From Flavobacterium algicola (GTDB taxonomy: Bacteria > Bacteroidota > Bacteroidia > Flavobacteriales > Flavobacteriaceae): DNA of 64,000 nucleotides. The notes beneath the pieces are model-generated. The model ran no database searches. It was not told the origin of the DNA and saw only the letters and a program-made list of their open reading frames with translations. The stretch is taken from contig NZ_JAJTUT010000003.1 in the NCBI RefSeq assembly GCF_022399565.1, positions 620,001 through 684,000 on the forward strand. Direction: 5' to 3'. The position numbers and the translations under genes were made by a program. Positions 9,108 through 18,237 of this stretch are shown piece after piece (position 1 is the first letter of the stretch; every line of letters starts with the position of its first letter).

Positions 9108-9202
9108 GTTTTAGTTTTTGGATTGAAAAAAGCAAATTTAATGATTTAAAAGAGATATTGAAGTTATAGTTTTTGATTGTGGATAGAGTTGTCCTGAAAG
9201 AT

Positions 9203-9360
9203 TTCTTTATTTGGAAAATTGTGGTTTATTTAGGAACGTCCCTTCAGTTTGCTTAGTTGTTCCTCCTCACAACTTCGGGTCTGGCTATACATTATCTCAT
9301 CTGTGCCGTCCCGAAAAGTAGGTACTGCAGAAAAGGATGCCGTTTCTATCCCTCATACGA
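9203..9360 (-). repeat. dispersed hairpin repeat, copy B
   Basis: A diverged direct copy of 8521-8673: TTTCTTTATTTGGAAAATTG, then CCTTCAGTTTGCTTAG, CACAACTTCGGGTCTGGCT, CCGTCCCGAAAAG and GGATGCCGTTTCTATCCCTC are all recognisable. The central hairpin is decayed (GTGCCGTCC versus GGTACTGCAG). Similarity extends into the terminator-like segment upstream of copy A. Confidence 0.7.
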
Positions 9361-9433
9361 CACAAGTATGTTTACGACGTTGAATGATTATACTAATAAA
9401 TAGGGAGCTAATGGAGAATTGTGCTGTAATTCA

Positions 9434-10441
9434 CTATTTAAACTTAACTAATTCTACGCGTCTGTTTTTTGCTTTATTTGCCTCTGTGTCATTTGGGGCC
9501 ACAGGTTTTTCTGAACCAAAACCAACCGACTTCAAACGCTTTATGTCAATACCTTTAGCTGTTAAAGTATTCATGACCGTATTTGCTCTTTGATCAGATA
9601 ATTGTTTGTTTTTTGAAGCAGAACCCGTATTGTCTGTATGACCTTCAATTGAAATGTCCAAACTTTGATTAGATGATAAAAGTGCATATATTTCATTTAC
9701 AATAGCTTGTCCTTCCGGTTTTAATGTAGCTTTGTCTGTCTCAAAATTGATGTTTAATATTGCTTTACCATCTGCATTTAATTCATCTAACATTTCTTTG
9801 GAGGTGTATTTTTTAATAGTTTGTCTAAAGTTCTCCAATTCCATAATGAATATTTCTCCTTGAGCAGAGTTTGACTGTACTGTAATCACGTAGCTTTTGT
9901 CATTATTTTTAAAAGCATAAAGAGTAATAGGATTGCGATCTTCCGATATGCCAAATGATCTTTGTTTACCAGTAAACATGTTTTCTTTATTCTTTTCTCG
10001 AATGCTATCGACAGTGGGAATGGTGCCTTCATGAATTTTTTTAGCACCTAGATCATTAAAATAGCCTAAAACACTTTTGTCAAAATAACGTTGATTAAAT
10101 CCATTGTCAGAAAAATGAATTACACCTAATTTTCCCTCCGTGACAAAAAATCCATCTCCGTTATAATTTTGCATTTTTTCAAAAGGAAAAAATTCAGAAA
10201 GTCCTTCTTTTTCATTTGATATAGTTAAACCTTCGGGTGCAGTTATAAAGGGATAATCACCAATATTCTTTAAATCTGGCATTTCGTCCCAGTTGATATT
10301 ATTATCACCAACTTTATCAGGATTTGAAATTTCTGTTTGTTGTTCTGTTGTTGGCTGCTCGATTTCGTTCTTCTCTTCTTTATTATCTTTGCAAGAAAAT
10401 AATATAACGGCAATTACAAGTAGTGAAATGCTATTTTTCAT
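9434..10441 (-). CDS. OmpA-family lipoprotein (peptidoglycan-binding)
   Basis: A 335-residue lipoprotein with lipobox ILFSC (Cys17). An acidic, low-complexity linker (residues 18-50) leads to a unique central domain (about 50-220). A C-terminal OmpA/Pal-like domain spans residues ~225-335: FETDKATLKPEGQAIVNEI, then EGHTDNTGSASKNKQLSDQRA with the Asp and Arg that contact diaminopimelate in the family, and NRRVELVKF at the end. It should be anchored in the outer membrane and hold peptidoglycan. A TACATTTG box on the minus strand (10523-10530) could be its -7 element. The 296-bp region 10442-10737 upstream shows nothing else. Confidence 0.85.
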   Translation of the reverse strand: MKNSISLLVIAVILFSCKDNKEEKNEIEQPTTEQQTEISNPDKVGDNNINWDEMPDLKNIGDYPFITAPEGLTISNEKEGLSEFFPFEKMQNYNGDGFFVTEGKLGVIHFSDNGFNQRYFDKSVLGYFNDLGAKKIHEGTIPTVDSIREKNKENMFTGKQRSFGISEDRNPITLYAFKNNDKSYVITVQSNSAQGEIFIMELENFRQTIKKYTSKEMLDELNADGKAILNINFETDKATLKPEGQAIVNEIYALLSSNQSLDISIEGHTDNTGSASKNKQLSDQRANTVMNTLTAKGIDIKRLKSVGFGSEKPVAPNDTEANKAKNRRVELVKFK

Positions 10442-10737
10442 TTTTTACTTCATTAAATAAAATATTCTTTTTCGTACGATCGTTGTTAATATCATCTGAA
10501 TGAAACATTCCGATATTTCAATCAAATGTAGTACAAGTTGTTTAAATAAAGTATGTTTTTGTTTTTCTTATTTCTTACGATAATTATAGTTAATAGTTTA
10601 GTAACAACATCTTAACGAACCGCTAACCATATTAATACAAGTAATTTTTCCGCAAGATAATTGGGATGTGCAGTTATTTGCAGTACTTATTAGGTTGTTT
10701 CAAACAATTAATTCGCTATAACGGTTGATAATAATTT

Positions 10738-11667
10738 TTAATGCAGTAATTCCAATTCTTTTCGTTTTACTTCGTCAGTTTGTTTTTTTTGGGCCCAATA
10801 GGGTTCGTTAATGCTTTTTTTCAATGTAACTTCTGTAATCAACCCATCGCCATCATCTTCTGTCCAAGAAAGTATTTTGTACGGAAAAGCTTTTTCAACT
10901 TCGATAGAAAGTTTTCGATCATAGGACACATACTGAATGTTGTACTTTAATGTAATTGCTGTTTCGGTTTTGCTGATGGTAGCTTTGGTAGCTTCTAACT
11001 TTTTGTAAGCAAAGCGACTGTAAATAGTAGAAAAAATCATATCCACTTCGCCAAGAGGCAATTGTCCTTGATTGAGCCTTAAACGTGTCATTAATTCTTC
11101 TTCTAACATCGCTACCGGTATATCGTCTTCTGTATCACCATCAGCTTCAAAGTAAGAGAATTGTTGAGTATGGTATTTTTTGCCTTTTAGATTCAGCTGC
11201 GTATAGGTGTGACCGCACCATTCCTGAATGCTAGTACTCGATTTTAAAGTATTGGGATATTTTTGGGAATCTATTGGTGTAAAAGTCGAAGTTAAAATCG
11301 AATAATCATAAATACCTGTGGTGAATTTTCGAACATTATTTAATTTCATTACCGATACATTATCATTACCGGCATCCTCAGGTTTATCTAGTTTTACTTG
11401 TTTGCTGTTTGAGAAAGGTTCTGTAACAAAAACCAATACCACTTCGCCATTTCGAATCTCTCCATAACGCGATTGTTTTAAGTCATAACTATTTAGCTCT
11501 GCTTTTCCACTATACCAATAGTCATTGAACTGTTTGGTAGTAGGTGGAGTACTAGTTTGTGCTGTGGGTAGCTTCTCATCCTTTTTGCAAGCATACAAAG
11601 AAAATACAGTTAGTAAAAGCACTGTTAGTAGCTGGAGTTTTCTGCTTCTTAGTATCGATATCGTCAT
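10738..11667 (-). CDS. conserved Bacteroidota lipoprotein, unknown function
   Basis: With ATG at 11665-11667 the protein is 309 residues and has a clean lipoprotein signal: MTISILRSRKLQ, a leucine-rich core and lipobox SLYAC. An upstream in-frame ATG (11694) would add nine residues before the signal and seems less likely. The mature part contains YWYSGKAELNSYDLKQSRYGE and EWCGHTYTQLNLKGKKY. I remember this type of sequence as widespread in Flavobacteriia but with no established role. I see no enzyme motif. It is likely exported and membrane-anchored. Confidence 0.7.
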   Translation of the reverse strand: MTISILRSRKLQLLTVLLLTVFSLYACKKDEKLPTAQTSTPPTTKQFNDYWYSGKAELNSYDLKQSRYGEIRNGEVVLVFVTEPFSNSKQVKLDKPEDAGNDNVSVMKLNNVRKFTTGIYDYSILTSTFTPIDSQKYPNTLKSSTSIQEWCGHTYTQLNLKGKKYHTQQFSYFEADGDTEDDIPVAMLEEELMTRLRLNQGQLPLGEVDMIFSTIYSRFAYKKLEATKATISKTETAITLKYNIQYVSYDRKLSIEVEKAFPYKILSWTEDDGDGLITEVTLKKSINEPYWAQKKQTDEVKRKELELLH

Positions 11668-11920
11668 GGTGATAATTGAATTTGCTGTGATCATAATTTA
11701 CTAATTTACAAAATATAAGTGAGTTATGATGTAGCGTGTAACTACTGCTAGCGGCTTTAGTTTTTAATTATTCAGATTTATCGGTTTTCTAAGATCCTTA
11801 ATGGTGTTTATGGTACAGGTAGAACTCATTGAGTTTATACTTATCATCATAATTTGAGAACGTTAGAATCGTTACTAGTAGTAATACATTATACTTGATA
11901 AAATTACTGATCTTACGTAA

Positions 11921-12006
11921 GGGATAGGAGTAGAAATCCTTGTGGGGCGGGCATTTATACTCCACAAGATTGCAACGTATAGCCCGACCTGACCCGAAGC
12001 TTCGGG
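11921..12006 (+). repeat. dispersed hairpin repeat, copy C
   Basis: This reads GGGATAGGAGTAGAAATCCTTGTGG, then CCACAAG, then AACGTATAGCCCGACC and a perfect 14-bp palindrome CCCGAAGCTTCGGG (11993-12006). Compared with the reverse complement of copy A it keeps the GGGATAG...ATCCTT...TATAGCCC...CCGAAG framework with a different hairpin (CTTGTGG 11939-11945 with CCACAAG 11962-11968). It lies in the 457-bp gap between the lipoprotein and TPR genes; the rest of that gap is featureless except for the terminator at 12077. Confidence 0.65.
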
Positions 12007-12076
12007 ATTACGGAGGGTTACGCCCAAATTAGTCCTTTCACATATGCTATTATTTATTTGGCAGCAGTCCATAAAA

Positions 12077-12105
12077 AAACCACTTATGAAGTACATAAGT
12101 GGTTT
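12077..12105 (-). terminator. rho-independent terminator of the TPR-protein gene
   Basis: AAACCACTTATG (12077-12088) and its complement (12094-12105) form a 12-bp perfect stem with a 5-nt loop. On the minus strand it is followed by a T-run (12071-12079), just downstream of the gene ending at 12125. Confidence 0.85.
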
Positions 12106-12124
12106 ACTATATAAGGTAGAGGTT

Positions 12125-12640
12125 CTACATTTTTTTCATTTGATCTTTCATCATTTTGATTTGATCTTTTAGCATGTTTTGTTTGTCAAGCCTTTTTGCT
12201 TCATTTAATAGGTTGGTTGCTTCTAGTTTACGTCTTCTAGTCATGGCTACACCAGCTAGGTTAAGTTTGGCAACGGCTAAATCCATGTCCATAGACAATC
12301 CCAATTCGATTGCTTTTTTGAAATACTTCTCTGCTTGTGTCAAATTAGTTTGAGAAAGCATGATACCGTGAAGGTAATTGAAGTATCCTTGTTGTTTTTG
12401 TACCAAAGCTGTTTCTGGATTCTTTATAAAGGACAACATTTTGGTTGCTCCTGGAAAATCTTGTTTTCTTAATTTTAAGAAGGCAAGTAGGATGAATTCA
12501 TTTTTAAAATAAAAGAATATAGGGATGATAGAGAGAAGAATCAAGAAGATTCCGTTACCAATATTGTGTTCTGTAAATTGCCAAACGCTAGTAATTAAGA
12601 TCAATCCAGCGATAATAAGTTTGATATTTTTGTGAAACAT
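12125..12640 (-). CDS. small membrane protein with TPR-like domain
   Basis: A 171-residue protein. Two hydrophobic helices lie at about residues 7-24 and 29-45, followed by a cytoplasmic or periplasmic helical region with TPR character: the pair LAFLKLRKQDFPGATKMLSF and LTQAEKYFKKAIELGL. The last 35 residues are Lys/Met/Gln-rich and likely helical. I recognise it only as a conserved Bacteroidota type; a scaffolding role is a guess from TPR structure. It is monocistronic, with its own terminator. Confidence 0.65.
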   Translation of the reverse strand: MFHKNIKLIIAGLILITSVWQFTEHNIGNGIFLILLSIIPIFFYFKNEFILLAFLKLRKQDFPGATKMLSFIKNPETALVQKQQGYFNYLHGIMLSQTNLTQAEKYFKKAIELGLSMDMDLAVAKLNLAGVAMTRRRKLEATNLLNEAKRLDKQNMLKDQIKMMKDQMKKM

Positions 12641-12858
12641 AAGTTTGTATGTATTTTTAAGTCCACAAAGATAGTAAAATCACTAGTATAGTAGCAAAAC
12701 AATAGTCAAATCTATATAGTGACTGATTATGAGTACTTTTACTGTGTTTAAAGGCTGTTTTTGATTTCCAATTGAGTTTTGTAAGTGTATAATGTAGTTC
12801 GTTTGAAGGGGTAATAGTACCTAGTTAAAACATTATTAAAATATTTTTAATAAACTGC

Positions 12859-12888
12859 TTGGTAGAAAAAAAAGTCTTTGTATATTTG
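12859..12888 (+). promoter_or_regulatory. promoter of rpmH
   Basis: TTG at 12859-12861, a 19-bp spacer and TATATTTG at 12881-12888. Spacing and both boxes fit the Bacteroidota housekeeping consensus TTG-N17-23-TAnnTTTG. It gives a leader of about 50 nt. Confidence 0.75.
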
Positions 12889-12944
12889 CACTCGGTTTCA
12901 AAAGAACAACAAGACATATAAATAAGATTTAAAGATACAAAGCA

Positions 12945-13106
12945 ATGAGCAAAAGAACGTTTCAACCATCGAAAAGAAAAAGAAGAAATAAGCACGGATT
13001 TATGGACAGAATGGCTTCTGCGAATGGAAGAAAAGTTCTTGCTAGAAGAAGAGCTAAAGGAAGACATAAACTGACTGTATCTTCTGATCCAAGACACAAA
13101 AAATAA
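12945..13106 (+). CDS. rpmH: 50S ribosomal protein L34
   Basis: A 53-residue, extremely basic protein. [19 protein letters not shown] followed by [19 protein letters not shown] is the unmistakable L34 signature. It is a little longer than E. coli L34 because of a C-terminal extension ([13 protein letters not shown]), as is normal in Bacteroidota. It is part of the large ribosomal subunit near the exit tunnel. rnpA and dnaA, its neighbours in many bacteria, are absent here; carB follows instead. A good promoter lies upstream and a terminator downstream, so it is monocistronic. Confidence 0.97.
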   Translation: MSKRTFQPSKRKRRNKHGFMDRMASANGRKVLARRRAKGRHKLTVSSDPRHKK

Positions 13107-13125
13107 TGTTTTAATTAACATGCAT

Positions 13126-13158
13126 AAGGCGTTACTTTTTTTAGTATCGCCTTTTTTT
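13126..13158 (+). terminator. rho-independent terminator of rpmH
   Basis: AAGGCGTTAC (13126-13135) pairs with GTATCGCCTT (13144-13153) with one mismatch and is followed by a T-run. Confidence 0.75.
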
Positions 13159-13248
13159 ATACCTAGTCGGGTAAATTTTAAAGAACTTGTTTATCTTTAG
13201 ACCATTACCCGGAAAACATTTATAAAATCACACCTTAATTATATAAAA

Positions 13249-16101
13249 ATGCCGAAAGACACATCGATTAAATCCGTTTTAATAATAGGTTCAGGTCCAA
13301 TTGTAATTGGTCAAGCTTGTGAATTTGATTATGCAGGTTCTCAATCTGCACGATCTATTCGTGAGGAAGGGATAGAAGTTATCTTGATAAACTCTAACCC
13401 AGCTACTATTATGACCGATCCATCTATGGCGGATCATATTTATTTGAAGCCTTTAACTACTAAATCAATTATCGAAATCCTTAAAGAGCATCCTCAAATT
13501 GATGCTGTTTTACCTACAATGGGTGGACAAACGGCTTTAAACTTATGTTTGGAAGCTGATGAAAAAGGGATTTGGAATGATTTTGGAGTAAAAATGATTG
13601 GTGTTGATGTGAACGCCATTAATATTACCGAAGACAGAGAGCAGTTTAAACAATTGCTTAAAAGAATTGATGTGCCTACTGCACCTGCAGAAATTTGTAC
13701 ATCATACCTAAGAGGTAAAGAAATTGCTCAAGAATTTGGTTTCCCTTTAGTAATTCGTCCTTCATTTACTTTAGGAGGTACTGGAGCTTCTATCGTGTAC
13801 AAACCAGAAGATTTTGATAGATTATTAACGCAAGGTCTTGAAGCTTCTCCAATTCACGAAGTATTGATTGACAAAGCGTTGATGGGATGGAAAGAATATG
13901 AACTAGAACTTTTAAGAGATAAAAATGACAACGTAGTGATTATCTGTTCGATCGAAAATATGGACCCAATGGGAATTCATACTGGAGATTCGATCACAGT
14001 AGCACCAGCGATGACATTGTCAGATACTACTTTCCAAAAATTACGTGATTACGCGATCTTAATGATGCGTAGTATCGGAAATTTTGCAGGAGGATGTAAC
14101 GTGCAGTTTGCGGTATCACCAGACGAAAAAGAAGATATCGTTGCGATTGAAATCAATCCTCGTGTATCTCGTTCATCTGCCTTGGCTTCTAAAGCTACAG
14201 GGTACCCAATTGCTAAGATTGCAACCAAACTTGCTTTAGGATACAACTTAGATGAGTTGCAAAACCAAATTACAAAATCAACTTCGGCGTTGTTTGAACC
14301 AACATTGGATTACGTTATCGTAAAAATTCCACGTTGGAATTTTGATAAATTTGAAGGGTCTGACAGAACTTTAGGTTTGCAAATGAAATCGGTAGGTGAG
14401 GTTATGGGAATTGGACGTTCGTTCCAAGAAGCATTGCACAAAGCTACTCAATCATTAGAAATCAAGCGTAATGGTCTAGGAGCTGATGGAAAAGAGAATA
14501 CCAACTACGAGCAAGTGATTGAAAAATTAACGTATGCAAGTTGGGATCGTGTATTCATTATATATGATGCAATCGCAATGGGTATTCCGTTGAGTCGTAT
14601 CCATGAGATTACAAAAATCGATATGTGGTTCTTAAAACAATATGAAGAACTTTATACTACCGAAAAAGAAATTACCAAGTATACAATTGCCACTTTACCA
14701 AGAGAGTTGTTGTTGGAAGCGAAACAAAAAGGTTTTGCAGACAGACAAATCGCGCACATGATGAAATGTCTAGAAAGCGAAGTACACACTTTGCGTATGG
14801 ACAAAAACATCAACCGTGTGTTCAAATTGGTAGATACGTGTGCAGCTGAATTTGAAGCAAAAACACCTTATTATTACTCAACTTTTGAGGCAGAAATCGA
14901 AAAAGCGGATGGTACTCGTTATGTAGATAACGAAAGTATTGTGACAGACAAAAAGAAAATCATCGTTCTAGGTTCAGGACCAAACCGTATTGGACAAGGA
15001 ATCGAATTTGATTACTCTTGTGTACACGGAGTTTTGGCAGCCAAAGAATGTGGCTACGAAACCATCATGATCAACTGTAACCCTGAAACGGTTTCTACTG
15101 ATTTTGATACAGCAGATAAATTATATTTCGAACCAGTTTTCTGGGAGCATATCTACGATATCATCCAACACGAAAAACCAGAAGGTGTCATTGTACAATT
15201 AGGTGGTCAAACAGCCCTAAAATTAGCTGAGAAACTATCTAAATACGGAGTAAAAATCATCGGAACTAGTTTTGATGCTTTGGATTTAGCGGAAGATAGA
15301 GGGCGTTTCTCTGACTTGTTAACCGAATTAGAAATTCCTTTCCCTCAGTTTGGAATTGCTGAAACAGCTGACGAAGCTTCTGCTCTTGCAGATACTTTAG
15401 ATTTCCCATTATTGATTCGTCCTTCTTACGTATTAGGTGGTCAAGGAATGAAAATCGTAATCAACAAACAAGAATTAGAAGAGCATGTTGTGAACTTGCT
15501 AAAAACAATTCCTGGAAACAAATTGCTATTAGACCATTATCTTGATGGTGCGATCGAAGCAGAAGCAGATGCAATTTGCGACGGTGAAAACGTATACATC
15601 ATCGGAATCATGGAGCATATCGAACCATGTGGAGTGCACTCTGGAGACAGTAACGCGACTTTACCTCCTTTCAACCTAGGAGAGTTTGTGATGCAACAAA
15701 TAAAAGATCATACTAAGAAAATTGCTTTAGGATTGAAAACAGTTGGTTTAATCAACATTCAGTTTGCGGTTAAGGATGATGTAGTATATATCATCGAAGC
15801 CAATCCAAGAGCCTCTCGTACGGTTCCGTTTATTGCAAAAGCATATGGCGAGCCTTATGTAAACTATGCGACTAAAGTTATGTTGGGTCACAATAAAGTA
15901 ACGGACTTTGACTTTAACCCACAGCTAAAAGGATACGCAATCAAGCAACCGGTTTTCTCTTTCAGCAAATTCCCAAATGTAAACAAAGCACTAGGGCCAG
16001 AGATGAAATCAACAGGAGAAAGCATCTTGTTTATTGATGACTTAAAAGACGACCAATTCTACGAATTGTACTCTAGAAGAAAAATGTACTTGAGTAAATA
16101 A
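13249..16101 (+). CDS. carB: carbamoyl-phosphate synthase large subunit
   Basis: A 950-residue protein with two tandem ATP-grasp carbamate kinase halves, each starting with a characteristic motif: VLIIGSGPIVIGQACEFDYAG near residue 10 and IIVLGSGPNRIGQGIEFDYS near 570. Both halves keep the ATP-grasp metal ligands (EINPRVSRSSALASKATGYP and EANPRASRTVPFIAKAYGEP). With CarA it makes carbamoyl phosphate from glutamine-derived ammonia, bicarbonate and 2 ATP for pyrimidines and arginine. The protein ends about 120 residues earlier than the E. coli enzyme: after GPEMKSTGES only ~25 residues remain, so the C-terminal MGS-like allosteric domain is missing. carA is not adjacent. Confidence 0.95.
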   Translation: MPKDTSIKSVLIIGSGPIVIGQACEFDYAGSQSARSIREEGIEVILINSNPATIMTDPSMADHIYLKPLTTKSIIEILKEHPQIDAVLPTMGGQTALNLCLEADEKGIWNDFGVKMIGVDVNAINITEDREQFKQLLKRIDVPTAPAEICTSYLRGKEIAQEFGFPLVIRPSFTLGGTGASIVYKPEDFDRLLTQGLEASPIHEVLIDKALMGWKEYELELLRDKNDNVVIICSIENMDPMGIHTGDSITVAPAMTLSDTTFQKLRDYAILMMRSIGNFAGGCNVQFAVSPDEKEDIVAIEINPRVSRSSALASKATGYPIAKIATKLALGYNLDELQNQITKSTSALFEPTLDYVIVKIPRWNFDKFEGSDRTLGLQMKSVGEVMGIGRSFQEALHKATQSLEIKRNGLGADGKENTNYEQVIEKLTYASWDRVFIIYDAIAMGIPLSRIHEITKIDMWFLKQYEELYTTEKEITKYTIATLPRELLLEAKQKGFADRQIAHMMKCLESEVHTLRMDKNINRVFKLVDTCAAEFEAKTPYYYSTFEAEIEKADGTRYVDNESIVTDKKKIIVLGSGPNRIGQGIEFDYSCVHGVLAAKECGYETIMINCNPETVSTDFDTADKLYFEPVFWEHIYDIIQHEKPEGVIVQLGGQTALKLAEKLSKYGVKIIGTSFDALDLAEDRGRFSDLLTELEIPFPQFGIAETADEASALADTLDFPLLIRPSYVLGGQGMKIVINKQELEEHVVNLLKTIPGNKLLLDHYLDGAIEAEADAICDGENVYIIGIMEHIEPCGVHSGDSNATLPPFNLGEFVMQQIKDHTKKIALGLKTVGLINIQFAVKDDVVYIIEANPRASRTVPFIAKAYGEPYVNYATKVMLGHNKVTDFDFNPQLKGYAIKQPVFSFSKFPNVNKALGPEMKSTGESILFIDDLKDDQFYELYSRRKMYLSK

Positions 16102-16122
16102 TTCACTCAAACTATAATACTT

Positions 16123-16155
16123 ATAGGCTGTCCCACAAAGACAGCCTATTTTTTT
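16123..16155 (+). terminator. rho-independent terminator of carB
   Basis: ATAGGCTGTC (16123-16132) and GACAGCCTAT (16140-16149) form a 10-bp stem with a 7-nt loop, followed by a run of T. Confidence 0.85.
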
Positions 16156-16288
16156 GTGCTTATTTTTTTGGATTTTGAGAGCAGAAAGATCTGTTTTCAA
16201 TGGGACAAATTTTTCCGCATCTGATTTTTGGGATGTTGGAAACTCTTGTGTCGCTATTGCTCTGGGTTAATCTCGAATTGGAAAAAAA

Positions 16289-17386
16289 GCATTTCGACAG
16301 GCTCAATGTGACAATCGTTATTTCGATTAAGTTTAGGTTTAAGTATTGATATTTGTGTATTTTCGACTTTATGCGGTTGAATATGACTTGAAATAAAAGC
16401 ATTTCGACAGGCTCAATGTGACAATAGTAGTTTATTTTCTTTTGAACTTTATGTGGGGTATTAGTGTATTCGACTTAAGTTTGGATTTGGTTGCTTTCGA
16501 CATTTTACGGTTGAACGCGACTGGAAGTAAAAGCATTTCGACAGGCTCAATGTGACAAACAATAGTATTTGATTTTCGTTTGAATATCAAGTTGGGTGTT
16601 TGCGTGTTTAGTTCAAATTTGGAGGTAGCTGTATTCAGTTGGAAGTAAAAGCATTTCGGCAGGCTCAATGTGACAATCGTTATTTCGATTAAGTTTAGGT
16701 TTTAGGTTGGGTATTTGCATATTTAGTTCAAATTTGACAATGGTTTTTTTCGACATTATGCGGTTGAACGCTACTTTAAAAAAAGCATTTCGACAGGCTC
16801 AATGTGACAATGTTATTTTATTTCCGTTTAGATTTTAGGATGGGTATTAGCGGGTTCAGTTCAAATTTGGAGATAGTTGTAGTCAATTGGAAGTAAAAGC
16901 ATTTCGACAGGCTCAATGTGACAATGGTATTTTATTTTTGTTTAGATTTAGGATTGGTATCAGCGGGTTCAGTTCAAATTTGGAGATAGCTGTAGTTAAT
17001 TGGAAGTAAAAGCATTTCGACAGGCTCAATGTGACAATCGTTATTTCGATTAAGTTTAAAGTATCGATATTAGTGTGTTTTCGACTTTATGTGGTTGAAT
17101 ATGACTTGAAATAAAAGCATTTCGACAGGCTCAATGTGACAGTTGTATTTTATTTTCGTTTGGATTTCAGATTGTGTGGTAGTGTGTTCAGATCAAATTT
17201 AGCTGTGGTTTTTTTCGACATTATGCGGTTGAACGCTACTTTAAAAAAAGTATTTCGGCAAGCTCAATATGACAATCGTTATTTCGATTAAGTTTAGGTT
17301 TAAGTATTGATATTTGTGTATTTTCGACTTTATGCGGTTGAATATCACTTGCAATAAAAGCATTTCGATAAGCTCAATGTGACAGC
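16289..17386. repeat. tandem array of about ten 27-bp cores with 78-107 bp spacers
   Basis: The core GCATTTCGACAGGCTCAATG followed by TGACAAT recurs at 16289, 16399, 16533, 16651, 16785, 16899, 17012, 17117, 17250 (degenerate) and 17360, at intervals of 105-134 bp. Spacers are also related: the string CGTTATTTCGATTAAGTTT follows copies 1, 4, 7 and 9, and CGAC(T/A)TTATG(C/T)GGTTGAA precedes copies 2, 5, 8, 9 and 10 (copy 3 is close). The spacer after copy 9 is almost identical to the one after copy 1. There is no coding potential I believe, and no cas genes. The region 16156-17671 otherwise contains only the element at 17450. Confidence 0.9.
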
Positions 17387-17449
17387 GGTTGTGGGATTTG
17401 CGACTAGTTTTAGTTTGGGATTATTATGGGATAAAATATCAATAGGAAT

Positions 17450-17494
17450 GGGCTTTAGCCTGTTTTAAAGATGCGTTTGTGATTGGCTTTAGCC
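17450..17494. repeat. paired GGCTTTAGCC palindromes
   Basis: GGGCTTTAGCC (17450-17460) and GGCTTTAGCC (17485-17494) are two near-palindromes 35 bp apart in direct orientation. They resemble REP-like elements seen in Bacteroidota intergenic DNA. No gene is nearby except elaA downstream. Confidence 0.5.
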
Positions 17495-17671
17495 GAAATA
17501 GCTCTACGAGTGCACATTGATTTTATAAGTAAACATTTTTACAGTTCCCGATTTTTGGTGATTAAAAACTGATTTAAATAAAGAGAAATAAAAAAGCAAT
17601 TGTACTTTTAATTAGACACATTCATTTAGTATTTTTGAAGTCTTTCAAACATAACAAAAACAACACCATAA

Positions 17672-18118
17672 ATGAATATAACTTGGCACATAAAACCTTT
17701 TGAAGCTTTGACGGTAAATGAACTCTATGACATGCTGCAACTGCGCAGTGAAGTGTTTGTAGTGGAGCAAAACTGTGTGTATCTCGATCTAGATGGGAAA
17801 GACAAAAAAGGCTTGCATTTACTGGGAATATATGATGGTAAAATTGTGGCTTGCACACGACTATTCAAGCCTGGGATTTCATACGAATACGCGTCTATTG
17901 GGCGTGTGGTAGTCGCGCAAGAGTACCGCGATAAAAAATGGGGTCATGATTTAATGCGTGAATCTATTATAGGAATAGAAAATCATTATGGTGTAAGCCA
18001 AATAACCATTGGAGCGCAATTATACCTCAAAAAGTTCTATGAATCTCATGGTTTTGTGCAATCTAGTGAAATGTATCTTGAAGATGGTATTCCGCATATC
18101 CATATGAAAAAGGAATAA
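17672..18118 (+). CDS. GNAT family N-acetyltransferase, ElaA-like
   Basis: A 148-residue protein with the ElaA layout: WHIKPFEALTVNELYDMLQLRSEVFVVEQ at the N-terminus, then YLDLDGKD, and IGRVVVAQEYRDKKWGHDLM, which is the acetyl-CoA pyrophosphate-binding loop (here R-D-K-K-W-G-H rather than R/Q-x-x-G-x-G/A). LKKFYESHGF is the conserved late region. Members acetylate an amine using acetyl-CoA; the ElaA substrate is not established. The gene stands alone, 120 bp before the alginate-lyase family gene. Confidence 0.85.
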   Translation: MNITWHIKPFEALTVNELYDMLQLRSEVFVVEQNCVYLDLDGKDKKGLHLLGIYDGKIVACTRLFKPGISYEYASIGRVVVAQEYRDKKWGHDLMRESIIGIENHYGVSQITIGAQLYLKKFYESHGFVQSSEMYLEDGIPHIHMKKE

Positions 18119-18237
18119 TTAAGATGTATCTTTTAATGTGTTTTTTGCAAATCATTTTACATTTGAAAATGTTATTTTTGAAAGTACATTTGAAATAAAT
18201 CGTTAACTAATCCGCTCACAAATTTTAATTTTAAAAC

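Noticed and set aside
10738..11667. Septum formation inhibitor Maf
   Set aside because: I recall automated labels of this kind on similar lipoproteins, but a lipobox and the absence of Maf motifs argue against it.
11875..12096. 73-codon minus-strand open frame
   Set aside because: It covers repeat copy C and overlaps the terminator at 12077; it is repeat-derived.
16160..16668. Minus-strand open frames of 78-80 codons in the tandem array
   Set aside because: They are composed of the repeat units themselves, change frame from unit to unit and show no protein-like features.
16289..17386. CRISPR array
   Set aside because: Repeats are direct but spacers are 78-107 bp, related to each other and vary in length; no cas genes or leader were seen.
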